Of a stretch of DNA of 64,000 bases, positions 51,744 to 61,001 are shown piece by piece. Every line of letters begins with the position of its first letter. Within the stretch, counting starts at the first letter, position 1. The position numbers were made by a program, and so were the translations under genes. The stretch lies in contig JAIEUA010000013.1 in assembly GCA_019744815.1 (NCBI GenBank), forward strand, positions 1-64,000, given 5' to 3'. The notes beneath the pieces were generated by a model. The model searched no databases. It saw only the letters and a list, made by a program, of their open reading frames with translations, and was not told where the DNA came from. The stretch is from Phycisphaerales bacterium (GTDB lineage: Bacteria; Planctomycetota; Phycisphaerae; Phycisphaerales; UBA1924).

Positions 51744-52841
51744 TTACTTCCGCGGCTTCTCCGGGCCGGTGTCGGGCAGGCGTTCCAGCGTGACCTTCTG
51801 CGTCTGGTTCAGCGGCACGGTCTGCTGTCCGAGCTTCAGTTCTGCGCGGAGTTCCTGCTTGGATTGCATGGACCTCGGGAAGCCGTCTTTTTGATCCCAC
51901 ACGGTTGAACCGCTGTACGCGGCCTTGCTGAGCTTGAGGCCGCCCGCGCCGGGGCTGGGTTCGTCGCGGGGCTTCAACTCGCCCGCGAAGGCGATCTTGC
52001 CGGTGTCGCCGCGGACGTCCGAGAGGCGGTAGTCGGTGCGCAGCGAGGTGTCGCCGATCGGGAAGACGTTCATCGTCGTCGCGCTCGACCAGGACTCGCC
52101 CGGCTTGGCGTGCGGCTTGCCCGGCGTCCCGACGATCGACTTGAACAGCTCACGCAGGGGAGTGTCGCCGCCGACTTGCATCATCGCTTCGGGCGCCATT
52201 GGGTTGAGCGCCCGGACCAGCATCTCGCCGCGCTTGACGTCGACGACGTTGCCGTCGCGATCGACGGTGAGCGTGAGTTTCTCGCCCACCATGGGCCGCA
52301 AGGTCTCTTCGATGGATGGCGGCTGGGCGAGGGCGTCGAGCGCAGAGAGCGGGTCATTCGTCGAAGCGGGCTTGGGGTTTTGGGGGTTCTTCTTGGGGGC
52401 GGGTTTGGAGCTGTCGAATGTCTCGTCGACGCCCGGGCCTTCCACGTGCGACTTGATGCTCTCGAAGACGACATCGACCTCGGAGGTTTCGTCGGTGACC
52501 TTCACCGGGCGGAAGACGAGCACGAACTCCTGCTTGGTGTTCATCTCGCTGTCGCCCTTGGTCGTGCTTGGCTTCTTGGCGGTGTCGTCCGTCTCGGCGA
52601 GCAGGTCCGGGCGGCTCTCGCGGCTTTCGAGGTTGAGTTTCACGCGGCGGTCTTGACCCATGCGGAACTTGGGCCGCAGATCGAAGGAGCCGCTGGGGAT
52701 CTCGACGGGCGACTGCGGCGATCTGGGGGGCGCGGGTTCGCGGGGTGCCGGCTCGGCCGCCGCGGGAAGCGAGAGCAGTCCGGTGAGCGTGCTGAGCACG
52801 AGAACTCGAACCACGCCGATACGACGCCGATGCTCCGTCAT
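51744..52841 (-). CDS. Exported DUF6263-like protein
   Basis: A 365-residue protein with an N-terminal signal peptide (about residues 10-30, VLVLSTLTGLLSLPAAA) and then a Pro/Ser/Lys-rich linker. The C-terminal region with GEKLTLTVDRDGNVVDVK and LNPMAPEAMMQVGG fits my recollection of DUF6263, whose function is unknown. ATG 52841 (MTEHRRR) is used. It sits between the rplS terminator and trpF. Confidence 0.7.
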   Translation of the reverse strand: MTEHRRRIGVVRVLVLSTLTGLLSLPAAAEPAPREPAPPRSPQSPVEIPSGSFDLRPKFRMGQDRRVKLNLESRESRPDLLAETDDTAKKPSTTKGDSEMNTKQEFVLVFRPVKVTDETSEVDVVFESIKSHVEGPGVDETFDSSKPAPKKNPQNPKPASTNDPLSALDALAQPPSIEETLRPMVGEKLTLTVDRDGNVVDVKRGEMLVRALNPMAPEAMMQVGGDTPLRELFKSIVGTPGKPHAKPGESWSSATTMNVFPIGDTSLRTDYRLSDVRGDTGKIAFAGELKPRDEPSPGAGGLKLSKAAYSGSTVWDQKDGFPRSMQSKQELRAELKLGQQTVPLNQTQKVTLERLPDTGPEKPRK

Positions 52842-52926
52842 GGCTTTGGCCTCCGCGGGACCGCCATTCGCTACGCGGCGAGCGCCCCGGAGTTGCATCG
52901 ACCTCGGAACCGTGGGCGCAAGAAAA

Positions 52927-52948
52927 AGCCCGGCGGGTTCGCCGGGCT
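52927..52948 (-). terminator. Intrinsic terminator of rplS
   Basis: AGCCCGGCG and CGCCGGGCT with a GGTT loop; on the minus strand followed by TTTTTCT. Confidence 0.92.
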
Positions 52949-52988
52949 CGGTGTGGTTCAGGATGGTGTCGTTCGGGCGGGAGGCGGC

Positions 52989-53420
52989 TCAGGCCTTGGG
53001 GGCCGGGGCGGCGGCGTCGGTCTTCTCGCCCGGGACCTCGATGTGCTTCATGCCGCGGCGGCGGTCGCGGAGGCGACGGCTCTTGCCCACGCGGTCGCGG
53101 AGGTAGTAGAGCTTGCTGCGGCGGGCGTCGCCGTGGCGGACGACCTCGATCTTGGCGATCAGCGGGCTGTTGATCGGCCACACGCGCTCGATGCCGACCT
53201 CGTCGACGACGCGGCGGACGGTGATCATGTCGGTCATGCCGCTGCCCGCGCGGGCGATGAGCACGCCGGAGTAGACCTGGATGCGCTCCTTGTCACCCTC
53301 GACGATGCGGTTGTGCACGTTGATGGTGTCGCCGATCGCCAGCGAAGGAAGGTCCTTCTTCAGGGCGGGGGCGTTGATGGAGGCGAGGATGGACTGCTGG
53401 CTCTTGGCGCTCTGGGACAT
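52989..53420 (-). CDS. rplS: 50S ribosomal protein L19
   Basis: Located at the subunit interface of the 50S. 143 residues, with IGDTINVHNRIVEGDKERIQ, GVLIARAGSGMTDMITVRRV, GIERVWPINSPLI and SKLYYLRDRVGKSRRLRDRR. The C-terminus has a short Ala-rich tail (about 20 residues). No trmD or rpsP is next to it, although that grouping is common elsewhere. Confidence 0.97.
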   Translation of the reverse strand: MSQSAKSQQSILASINAPALKKDLPSLAIGDTINVHNRIVEGDKERIQVYSGVLIARAGSGMTDMITVRRVVDEVGIERVWPINSPLIAKIEVVRHGDARRSKLYYLRDRVGKSRRLRDRRRGMKHIEVPGEKTDAAAPAPKA

Positions 53421-53614
53421 GGCTGACTCTCTTTGGCTGCCGGAAGGAGGCCGGTCCGAAGGCCGGCCGGGCAGGGTCAGGATGATAGGTCGGGAGGGCG
53501 GACGGGTCTAGCGGTCGGGGAACGCCGTGGCCCTTGTTCGGGGTTGAGAAGGGACCGAGGCCCTGCCAGCGGCCCGGCTGCTTGCCACGAAGCGGTTCCG
53601 AGCGAACTCCAACG

Positions 53615-55057
53615 TCAAGCGGAGATGACCCGGGTCGACGCGCCGAGGGTGGAATCGACCTGGCTCTTGAAGTTCTCGAAGCCCTTCTTGCCCATGAGGC
53701 CGAAGGTGGCCTGCTTGCCGAGTTCCACGGCGGGCTGGTCGTAGGCGTCGATGTTGAGCAGGAGGCCGGCGTAGCTGGTGGTGATCTCCCACAGGGCGAT
53801 GAACTGGCCGACGTGGTAGGCGTCGATCTTGGGGAAGTGGATGGTGTAGTTGGGGCGGCGGCTTTCGACGAGGGCGTACTCGGTGGCGCGCTTCTCGGCG
53901 TTGAGCAGGCCGCTCATGGTGGCGCCCTCAAGGTACTTGACGGCTTCGACTCCGAGCCCGGAGGGGATGGTCATGTCGCCGTGGACGCCGCGGGAGTGGT
54001 CGGCAAAGGACTCGACCTCGACGAGGCCGAGCACCTTGTCGTTGGGCCCTTCGCGGTAGAGCTGGACCTGGCTGTGCTGATCCGTCGTGCCGAGGGCCTT
54101 GATCGGCGTGAAGCCGGCGAAGACGGTCTGGCCCTGCAGGTCCACGCGCTTGCCGAGGGATTCGGCCCAGAGCTGGCGGTACCAATCGGCGAGCAGATAC
54201 AGCGCGTTGCTGTACGGCATCATGACGTGGTTGATCTTGCCCTTGGTCTCGCCGAGCTCGACGAGCAGGTACGCGAGCATCGCGGCGGGGTTCTGGGTGA
54301 TGTCCTCGCGGGAGCAGGCCTTGTCCATGTCGGCGGCGCCGTCGAGGAGGGCGTCGATGTCGATGCCGGCCATGGCCGCGGAGAAGAGACCGACGGGGCT
54401 GAGCACGCTGAAGCGGCCGCCGACGCCATCGGGAACGGGCAGGGTGGTGTAGCCCTCGCGGTCGCAGATCTGGCGCATCGTGCCCTTGGCGGGGTCGGTG
54501 ACGGCGACGATGTTCTGGGCGTAGTTGGTGCCGATGGCTTTGCGAAGCTCGTCGCGGATGATCATGAACTGAGCGGCGGTCTCGGCGGTCTCGCCGGACT
54601 TGCTGATGACGTTGAAGAGCGTCTTCTGGATGCCGCCGTGTGTCTTGCAGAACTCGAGGATCGCGCCGAAGTAGGCGGGATCCACGTTGTCGACGACGAA
54701 GACGCGGGGCCCGAAGCGCTTCGAAGGATCCAGCAGGTTGTACGTCGGGGGATTGAGCGAGCTCTGCAGGGCGATGTTGCCCAGGGCGCTGCCGCCGATG
54801 CCTAGGACGACGAGATTCTCGAACTTCCCGCGGCAGCGTTCGACGGCGTTGCGGACGCCGGTGACGTGCTCGCGGCGCATGGGGTCGAAGGGCAGTTCGC
54901 GCCAACGCTCCCAGCCCTTGCCGCGGGTCGAGGCGAGCTTCTTGGTGTGAGCCGCGATCGCCGCGGCGGCCTCGCCGCCGGGAGCGAGATGGTCGGGATC
55001 GATCCCGTGTTCGCCGACACGATCGGACAAGCAATTGGCGTAGGAGAGCTTGAGCAT
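53615..55057 (-). CDS. pgi: Glucose-6-phosphate isomerase
   Basis: Interconverts glucose-6-phosphate and fructose-6-phosphate. 480 residues. Signatures: VVLGIGGSALGNIALQS, VISKSGETAETAAQF and the C-terminal IDAYDQPAVELGK with the catalytic Lys. It is of the shorter prokaryotic type. ATG 55057 is preferred over a TTG two codons upstream. Confidence 0.96.
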   Translation of the reverse strand: MLKLSYANCLSDRVGEHGIDPDHLAPGGEAAAAIAAHTKKLASTRGKGWERWRELPFDPMRREHVTGVRNAVERCRGKFENLVVLGIGGSALGNIALQSSLNPPTYNLLDPSKRFGPRVFVVDNVDPAYFGAILEFCKTHGGIQKTLFNVISKSGETAETAAQFMIIRDELRKAIGTNYAQNIVAVTDPAKGTMRQICDREGYTTLPVPDGVGGRFSVLSPVGLFSAAMAGIDIDALLDGAADMDKACSREDITQNPAAMLAYLLVELGETKGKINHVMMPYSNALYLLADWYRQLWAESLGKRVDLQGQTVFAGFTPIKALGTTDQHSQVQLYREGPNDKVLGLVEVESFADHSRGVHGDMTIPSGLGVEAVKYLEGATMSGLLNAEKRATEYALVESRRPNYTIHFPKIDAYHVGQFIALWEITTSYAGLLLNIDAYDQPAVELGKQATFGLMGKKGFENFKSQVDSTLGASTRVISA

Positions 55058-55096
55058 GGGCAAGGCTATGCGGGCGATTCGCCCGCGAGCCGAGCG

Positions 55097-55870
55097 CTAC
55101 GGCAAGACCGGCGTGGCCAAGGGGGCGGCGGTGGGGAGGCGCTCTGAAACGCCGGACGCTTGCAGGGCGAGTTCGATGTCACTTAGAACGGCGTGGGAAA
55201 GGCGGAAGGCTTCCTGGGCCCCGGCGGTGGCGGCGTCGCGCTGGGCGTCGGTGAGCGGCAGGGCATCGACGGCGGCTTTCCACTTCATCCAGATGGGCCG
55301 GACCTGGTTGCCGTGCGGGTTGATGAAGGCGGTGCCGGCGTCGGGGGCGAGGCCGAGCAGCTCGCGGACGCGCATGGCGATGATGGTGCCGCCGTTGGTG
55401 GAGCCTTCGAAGACGTAGAAGACGCCGAGGAGCGCGAGCCCGCCGTCGCGGGCGGATTGCTCGATGAACTGGACGAAGCGGCGGGTGCCGGGCGTGGGTT
55501 CGACTTCGGCGGCGTCGAATGAGGCGAGGTCGTCGCGGAGGGCGGCGAGGTGGTAGTGCTGGTCCTGTACCACGCTCGCGAACAGCGGCGAGTGCTGCGC
55601 CAGGGCGCGGAGCTCGCGTTCGAAGGCGATCTGGATGTGCAGGTGCTGCTGCAGCGTGCCGACGTAGGCGGCGCGGGCGGCTTCGACGCCCCGCGAGCCG
55701 AACATCACGGCGTGCAGGCCGTGGTGCTCCGCCTCATCGTGCTGCGGGCGGGTTTTCTCTTTGAGTTCCTGCGTCAGCGGCGGGCGCGGGGGTTGGCTGA
55801 TCGGCGGGTGCAAAGACGGCGGACGCATCGTGGCCGGTAACAGGGCAGCGAAGGGGCATTTGCTGGACAT
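55097..55870 (-). CDS. Heme oxygenase-like protein
   Basis: A 257-residue protein with a heme oxygenase helical domain from about residue 30. The proximal His is in ELKEKTRPQHDEAEHHGL, and the distal helix Gly-rich region is GLALLGVFYVFEGSTNGG. It would open heme to biliverdin, CO and Fe2+, releasing iron. The first 30 residues (MSSKCPFAALLPATMRPPSL) are unusual and their ATG at 55870 overlaps another ORF by 137 bp in a different frame, so ATG 55828 (MRPPSL) is an alternative. A Fur-box-like palindrome lies upstream of the pair. Confidence 0.85.
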   Translation of the reverse strand: MSSKCPFAALLPATMRPPSLHPPISQPPRPPLTQELKEKTRPQHDEAEHHGLHAVMFGSRGVEAARAAYVGTLQQHLHIQIAFERELRALAQHSPLFASVVQDQHYHLAALRDDLASFDAAEVEPTPGTRRFVQFIEQSARDGGLALLGVFYVFEGSTNGGTIIAMRVRELLGLAPDAGTAFINPHGNQVRPIWMKWKAAVDALPLTDAQRDAATAGAQEAFRLSHAVLSDIELALQASGVSERLPTAAPLATPVLP

Positions 55871-56138
55871 CGATGGACTCCGACGAGGCGGGGGCGAGGG
55901 CGAACGTCGCGACGGCGGCGGGCGCGACGACGTAGAGCAGGACGCACTTGAGACCGGCGAGGGTGAAGAGGGCGGCGAAACCGACCCCGCCGCGCTTGAG
56001 AAGCACGGAAGGACGCACACCCCTGAGGCGCGACGGCAGCCACGCGTGGACGGGGCACTTGGAGGACGCGGCGGGCGCGATGCTCGCGGGTGAGGAGGAA
56101 GTCGGCGGCGTCGGATCGTCGAAGGGGGCGAAGGCCAT
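55734..56138 (-). CDS. Small membrane protein overlapping heme oxygenase gene
   Basis: A 134-residue ORF with one hydrophobic segment (about 57-80, VGFAALFTLAGLKCVLLYVVA) and the motif CPVTGHDA, reminiscent of short Cys-Pro heme-regulatory-like motifs. ATG 56138 has GAGG 8 nt upstream; a GTG at 56144 is possible. It precedes and overlaps the heme oxygenase gene by 137 bp. It could be a real partner of heme handling or a product of high GC; only its position behind the palindrome favours it. Confidence 0.5.
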   Translation of the reverse strand: MAFAPFDDPTPPTSSSPASIAPAASSKCPVHAWLPSRLRGVRPSVLLKRGGVGFAALFTLAGLKCVLLYVVAPAAVATFALAPASSESIDVQQMPLRCPVTGHDASAVFAPADQPTPAPAADAGTQRENPPAAR

Positions 56139-56156
56139 GAGCACCTCGGAAGATTG

Positions 56157-56173
56157 TTGAGAATCAGTCTCAA
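56157..56173. promoter_or_regulatory. Fur-box-like palindrome
   Basis: TTGAGAATCAGTCTCAA, the core of a 23-bp perfect palindrome with 9-bp arms TTGTTGAGA/TCTCAACAA (56154-56176), 16 bp upstream of the overlapping small ORF. TGAGAAT-N-ATTCTCA-type sequence is the classic core of Fur sites in several phyla; here the right half is one base off. It predicts iron repression. Confidence 0.65.
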
Positions 56174-56307
56174 CAACATGATTGGCGGCGTGAAGTCAAT
56201 CGTCAACCCGACGCGAGCGTCGGAGCCGGGAATGAATGAGAACAGGGATTTCGTCGTGCGGGAGCGTGGGAGCCGCTGGGTGAGGGTCGCGATTGCTACG
56301 CTCGGCC

Positions 56308-56874
56308 ATGATCCATGCGTGGCACGACGTGACCCCGGGTATCGAGAACAAGCCGCTGCCGGGCGATTTCCGGGCGGTGATCGAGATCCCGCGGGGCTCG
56401 AACCTGAAGTTCGAGATCGACAAGGGTTCGGGGTTGCTGAAGGTCGACCGGGTGCTGTCGAGCGCGGTGTACTACCCCGCGAACTACGGCTTTATCCCGC
56501 AGACGCTGGCCGAGGACGACGACCCGCTCGACGTGCTCGTGTACTGCACCGAGGACATCCCGGCGATGACGATCTGCGAGGCCCGGGCGGTGGGGCTGAT
56601 GTCGATGATCGACCAGGGCGACCCGGACCACAAGATCATCGCGGTGATGGCTCAGGACCCGATCTACTCGGAGTTCCAGAAGGCCAGCGACTTCCCCAAG
56701 CACATCTTCAAGATGCTCAAGCGCTTCTTCGTGGATTACAAGATGCTCGAGGGCAAGGACGTGGCGGTGGATGAGGTGATGCCTGCCGAGGCGGCCCACG
56801 CGATCATCGAGGATTCGCTGAACCGCTACTACAACGCGCGGCGGACCGGAAGCATGAAGGGTTTGTCGAAGTAA
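56308..56874 (+). CDS. ppa: Inorganic pyrophosphatase, family I
   Basis: Hydrolyses pyrophosphate. 188 residues, hexameric family. Signatures FRAVIEIPRGSNLKFEIDK, YPANYGFIPQTLAEDDDPLDVLVY and, later, DPDHKIIAV. ATG 56308 gives the standard length. It is divergent from the heme locus and shares a 170-bp spacer with the Fur-box-like site. Confidence 0.96.
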   Translation: MIHAWHDVTPGIENKPLPGDFRAVIEIPRGSNLKFEIDKGSGLLKVDRVLSSAVYYPANYGFIPQTLAEDDDPLDVLVYCTEDIPAMTICEARAVGLMSMIDQGDPDHKIIAVMAQDPIYSEFQKASDFPKHIFKMLKRFFVDYKMLEGKDVAVDEVMPAEAAHAIIEDSLNRYYNARRTGSMKGLSK

Positions 56875-56875
56875 A

Positions 56876-56975
56876 GCTCAAAGCGATAGATCTCAAAGCT
56901 CAAATGGAGGCATTCAGGGATGGTGGATCCCTGACTTGATTTGAGCTTTGCTGCTTTGGGATTTGAGCTTTTCCC
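56876..56975. repeat. AAAGCTCAAA inverted repeats
   Basis: TCAAAGCTCAAAT...ATTTGAGCTTTG and a further ATTTGAGCTTTT form nested inverted repeats after ppa. No coding potential. Confidence 0.55.
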
Positions 56976-57020
56976 GCGCGGCAGGCCCGTTCCGCGAGGC
57001 GATTGGTGCCAACGAAAGAA

Positions 57021-57050
57021 AACACCGCAGGGCGCGGGCCCTGCGGTGTT
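57021..57050. terminator. Bidirectional terminator
   Basis: AACACCGCAGGGC and GCCCTGCGGTGTT form a 13-bp stem. T-rich flanks on both strands; it serves the convergent ppa and tricorn protease genes. Confidence 0.9.
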
Positions 57051-57101
57051 GATTTGTGAGAACTGCGTGCGGCGGCGATCGCTGTGCGCCGCCTCTGAGC
57101 C

Positions 57102-60100
57102 TTACCGCTCGTTGGGCGGGATGCCCATGCCGTCGCGCTTGGGGCTCGGGGGGCGCTTGGGCGTGACGTAAGCCTTGGTCTCGAGCTCCTTGAGCAGGTG
57201 ATCGATGGCGACGTCGAGCTGGGGGTCGCCCTCGCCGTTGACCATCTTGGACGGGTCGTCGATCACGTCGATGTCGGGGTCGGTGCCGTGGCCTTCGATG
57301 GACCACTTGCCCTGGGTGGGGTTCTGCGGATCACGCTCGTAGAAGCCGAAGGAGGGAGCGGTGACGCCGCCGCCGTCGATGAGCGGGCGGTAGCCCTCGA
57401 TGCCGACCAGGCCGCCCCAGGTGCGTCGGCCGATGACCTTGCCGATGCCCAGGCGCTTGAAGTAGCCGGGGAACGCGTCGCCGCCGGAGCCGGCGAGGCC
57501 GTTGGCGAGCATGGCCTTGGGGCCGAAGTGGGCGTCCGGCGGCCAGGGCCAGTCCTTCCCGTCCTTGCGGGCCCAGTAGTTGATGTTGGGACGGTTGAGC
57601 AGCTCGATGAAGCGGGTGGGGATCTGCCCGCCGCCGTTCCAACGCTCGTCGATGATGAGAGCGTCCATGGCGCGCTGGCCGGTGAACATGCGGACGAGAT
57701 CGCTCTGGCCGTCCTGTCCGGTGTTGGGCACGTAGATGTAGCCGATGCGTCCCTTGGACTTCTCGAAGACGTACTGGCGGTTCTTCTCGATCCAGGCGCG
57801 GTAGCGGAGGTTGGCGTCGCTGGCGATGGGCTTGACGAGCACCTCGCGGGTGTCGGCCTGGCTCGAGGCGGTCTTGCCGATGGTGAGGGTGACGGTGCGG
57901 TCGGCCATGCCCTGGAAGGCGGCCCAGATGTCCTTGGAGGTATCGACGGTCACGCCGTTGACGGCGAGCAGGTACTCGCCTTCCTTGACATCGAGGCCGG
58001 GCTGGTTGAGAGGCGAGCGGGCGTCGGTGTCCCAGACGGCGCCGTTGTAGATCTTGGTGATCTTGTACGCGGCGCCCTTGTCGGTCTTCTCCAGGACGTA
58101 GTCGGCGCCGAGCAGCCCGACGTTGGACTGCGCGGGCGTCTCGTAGGAGACCGGGGCGTTGTAGGCGTGGCCGATGTTGAGCTCGCTGATCATCTCACCG
58201 ATGATGTAGTTGATGTCCTCGCGGCTGACGGCGTCGTCGACCATCTTGCTGTAGTGCTCGTGGATCTTCGCCCAGTCGACGCCGTGGAGCGTCGGCTCGT
58301 AGAAGAAGTCGCGCTCGTAGCGGTAGACGTCCTTGAGGACCTGGCGCCACTCGTTGCGGAGGTTGACGGTGACGCTCATGCCGGCGGTGGGGACGTTGGT
58401 GGAGTTTCCGCCTCCCGCGGCCGCGTCCATCACCGAGAGCGAGGGCCCGCGGCGGACGAGGATCTTCTTCCCGTCGGCGGAGAGCTGGTAGGCGTTGGCG
58501 GCGGTGACGGCCTTCTCTTCCTTCTTGTCGTCCTTGATGTCGAAGATCTTGATGCCCGAGTTGGACTCGCCGCGACGGACGTAGATCAGCTTGTCGTCGT
58601 GGGTGACGTTGAGACCGCCAAAGGAGCCGGGCGCGATCGGCAGACGCATGGCTCGGGCTTCCATGGCGTCGAGATCGATCTTGATTTCCTTGTCGTCCTT
58701 CTTGGCTTCGTCCTTCTTGTCATCCTTTTTGTCGCCGCCGGACTTGGCGTCGTCCTTGGCTCCGCCGGCGGAGCGGGTGGCGGTGAAGGTGCCGGACATC
58801 GGGCCCATGCTCCAGGTTCCCTCGAAGGAATTGCCGGAGACCTTGCCGGAGATGGTGCCGGCGCCGCCGGGCGTGGAGATCGAGATGGACAGCTCGCCGG
58901 TGGCTTTGTCGAACTTGCCACCGGTGATGGAGACGTTGCCCATGGGCCCGGTGATGGAGCCGGTGACGCTGCCGTCGGCGGCGAGCTTGAGGTTCATGGT
59001 GAGCGGGATGCCGCCGGGAGGAACGGGCGAGCCTTCGGCGCCGGTGGCCTTGCCGGACCACGAGCCGCTGAGGCCGTCGTCGGAGCCGTTGGCCTCGGGC
59101 TTCTTGTCGCCGTCCTTCTTGTCGTCCTTCTTGGGTTCGTCTTTCTTATCAGCCTTGGGCGCTTCTTCCTTGTAGGTTTCTTCGTCGCTGGTGGGCAGAT
59201 AGGGGCTCTTGACGTCCTTGCGGAGCGGGATCACGTGGAGCACGCCGGTGTTCTGGTAGATCCAGGTCGTGTCGTTGGGGATCTCGCTGTAGGTGGGGCC
59301 GGTGATGTTGCGGGCGGAGTTGAAGTAGAGGAAGTCGCCCTTCTTGTCGAAGGCGGGGTCGCTGCTGTCGAACATCGGATCGGTGACGCGGGTCTTCTCG
59401 CCGCTCTTGACGTTGTAGAGCCAGACCGACTGCTGCGGCGTGTGCTCATCGGTGCGGTCGTAGGCGATCCAGCGGGAGTCGCTGCTGAACGAGACGGTGG
59501 GGGCGCCGCCGGCCCAGGGGTCGCGATCGATGACGACGAGACGCTCGGTTTCGACCTCAAGGAGGTAGAGCTTGCCGGTCTGCTCCCAGAAGGTGATGTA
59601 CTTGGAATCCGGCGACCAGTGGAGCGACGAGCGCTGGCCCTCGCCCAGCGAGGTCAGGCGGCGGGGCTTGGAGAGATCGACCTTCTTGTCTTCCTTGGCC
59701 TCGTCCTTCTTGACCTCGTCCTTTTTCTCGTCAGCTTTGTGCTCGGCGTCCTTGGTGGTTTCGTCCTTCTTGGCCTCGTCCTTCTTGGCTTCCTTTTTCT
59801 CGGGGGCCTTCGCGTCGGAGGGACGGACCCAGATCTCGTACTCGCCGGACTCATCGGTGATGAAGGCCAGCCACTTGCCGTCGGGCGACCACTCGGCCTC
59901 GCGCTCGTTGATTGCTTCGGTGCGGGTGAGGTTGCGGATCACGCCGTCTTTAGCGGGTGCGGTCCAGATGTCGCCGCGGGCGATTGCCGCGACGCGCTTG
60001 CCGGTGGGGGAGATCGAAGCGTCGGTGAGGTTCTTGGCGGCGTCAAACGTGCGGGGGCGGATGCTCGGGCGGTCGCCGGGGATGGTCACGCTGATGGCCC

Positions 60101-61001
60101 GGGTCTTGGCGGTGCCCAAGTCGAGGACCTGCAGCCCGGTGCCGAGCTGGAAGATGATCTCTCCCTGGCCGTTGGGGCCGGGGCCGATCGACGGGAAGCG
60201 CACATCGTCGGTCTTGAAGTCGGTGATCTGGGTGCGCTTGCCGCTGGAGACTTCGTAGGACCAGACGTTGAGCCGGTGCTCGGGGCCGGCGTCGCTGGTG
60301 TAGTAGACGATGTCGCCCTTACCGGCCGGGTTGAACATCGGGAAGGTGTCGGTGCCTTCCCAGTCGGTGATCATCTTGGCGGAGTTGTCCTTGAGGTTGT
60401 AGAGCCAGATGTCGGTGGCCATGCCGCCGCGGTAGCGCTTCCAGGTGCGGAAGTCGGTGGTGTGGGGGATGTAGGCGATGGAGGAGCCGTCGGGGCTCAC
60501 CGACGCGAACGTGCCGTAGGGCATCGGGTAGAGCGTGGGCATGCCGCCGTCGGGCGAGACGTGATAGAGTTTGTTGACGCGGCCCGTGCCGATGACCTGT
60601 CCGGCGTAGAAGACGATCTCGTTCTGGTTGGTCCAGCCGACGGTCATGGGCAGGCTGGGGAAGTGGGTGATGCGGGTGGGCGTTCCGCCGGCGGCGTCGA
60701 TGGTGTAGAGGCTCTGCACGCCGTCGTAGTTGCCGCTGAAGACCAGCTTCTTCCCATCGGGGCTGAACTTGGGGAAGATCTCGACGCCCTCGGGTGTGGA
60801 GAGCGGGGTGGCGAGTCCGCCGTCACGCGACGCGGTCCACACGTCGTTGGCGTAGACGAACGCGATGCGGTCCTTGCTGATCGCGGGGAAGCGGAGCATG
60901 ACGCCGCTGGGCGTCACGTCGGCGAGCGCCGAGACCGAGAGCGCGGCGCCGGCCACCACGAGAAGCGAAACGGCGGCAACTCCGCCACGACGAGCGTGCA
61001 T
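57102..61001 (-). CDS. Tricorn protease homologue, exported
   Basis: A 1299-residue tricorn-type self-compartmentalising serine protease. Signal peptide (about 6-28), N-terminal TolB-like beta-propeller with repeats such as DGKKLVFSGNYDG, DDVRFPSIGPGPNG and WSPDGKWLAFITDE, PDZ-like domain (about 950-1050, LNQPGLDVKEGEYLLAVNGV) and a C-terminal S41 catalytic domain with the Ser in LAGSGGDAFPGYFKRLG (about 1171) and WGGLVGIEGYRPLID. Two Lys/Asp/Glu-rich stretches (about 392-440 and 609-636) and a separate beta domain (about 640-747, with TMNLKLAADGSVTGSITG) interrupt it. ATG 61001 is chosen because AGGAGG lies upstream and the signal peptide begins there. Confidence 0.93.
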   Translation of the reverse strand: MHARRGGVAAVSLLVVAGAALSVSALADVTPSGVMLRFPAISKDRIAFVYANDVWTASRDGGLATPLSTPEGVEIFPKFSPDGKKLVFSGNYDGVQSLYTIDAAGGTPTRITHFPSLPMTVGWTNQNEIVFYAGQVIGTGRVNKLYHVSPDGGMPTLYPMPYGTFASVSPDGSSIAYIPHTTDFRTWKRYRGGMATDIWLYNLKDNSAKMITDWEGTDTFPMFNPAGKGDIVYYTSDAGPEHRLNVWSYEVSSGKRTQITDFKTDDVRFPSIGPGPNGQGEIIFQLGTGLQVLDLGTAKTRAISVTIPGDRPSIRPRTFDAAKNLTDASISPTGKRVAAIARGDIWTAPAKDGVIRNLTRTEAINEREAEWSPDGKWLAFITDESGEYEIWVRPSDAKAPEKKEAKKDEAKKDETTKDAEHKADEKKDEVKKDEAKEDKKVDLSKPRRLTSLGEGQRSSLHWSPDSKYITFWEQTGKLYLLEVETERLVVIDRDPWAGGAPTVSFSSDSRWIAYDRTDEHTPQQSVWLYNVKSGEKTRVTDPMFDSSDPAFDKKGDFLYFNSARNITGPTYSEIPNDTTWIYQNTGVLHVIPLRKDVKSPYLPTSDEETYKEEAPKADKKDEPKKDDKKDGDKKPEANGSDDGLSGSWSGKATGAEGSPVPPGGIPLTMNLKLAADGSVTGSITGPMGNVSITGGKFDKATGELSISISTPGGAGTISGKVSGNSFEGTWSMGPMSGTFTATRSAGGAKDDAKSGGDKKDDKKDEAKKDDKEIKIDLDAMEARAMRLPIAPGSFGGLNVTHDDKLIYVRRGESNSGIKIFDIKDDKKEEKAVTAANAYQLSADGKKILVRRGPSLSVMDAAAGGGNSTNVPTAGMSVTVNLRNEWRQVLKDVYRYERDFFYEPTLHGVDWAKIHEHYSKMVDDAVSREDINYIIGEMISELNIGHAYNAPVSYETPAQSNVGLLGADYVLEKTDKGAAYKITKIYNGAVWDTDARSPLNQPGLDVKEGEYLLAVNGVTVDTSKDIWAAFQGMADRTVTLTIGKTASSQADTREVLVKPIASDANLRYRAWIEKNRQYVFEKSKGRIGYIYVPNTGQDGQSDLVRMFTGQRAMDALIIDERWNGGGQIPTRFIELLNRPNINYWARKDGKDWPWPPDAHFGPKAMLANGLAGSGGDAFPGYFKRLGIGKVIGRRTWGGLVGIEGYRPLIDGGGVTAPSFGFYERDPQNPTQGKWSIEGHGTDPDIDVIDDPSKMVNGEGDPQLDVAIDHLLKELETKAYVTPKRPPSPKRDGMGIPPNER

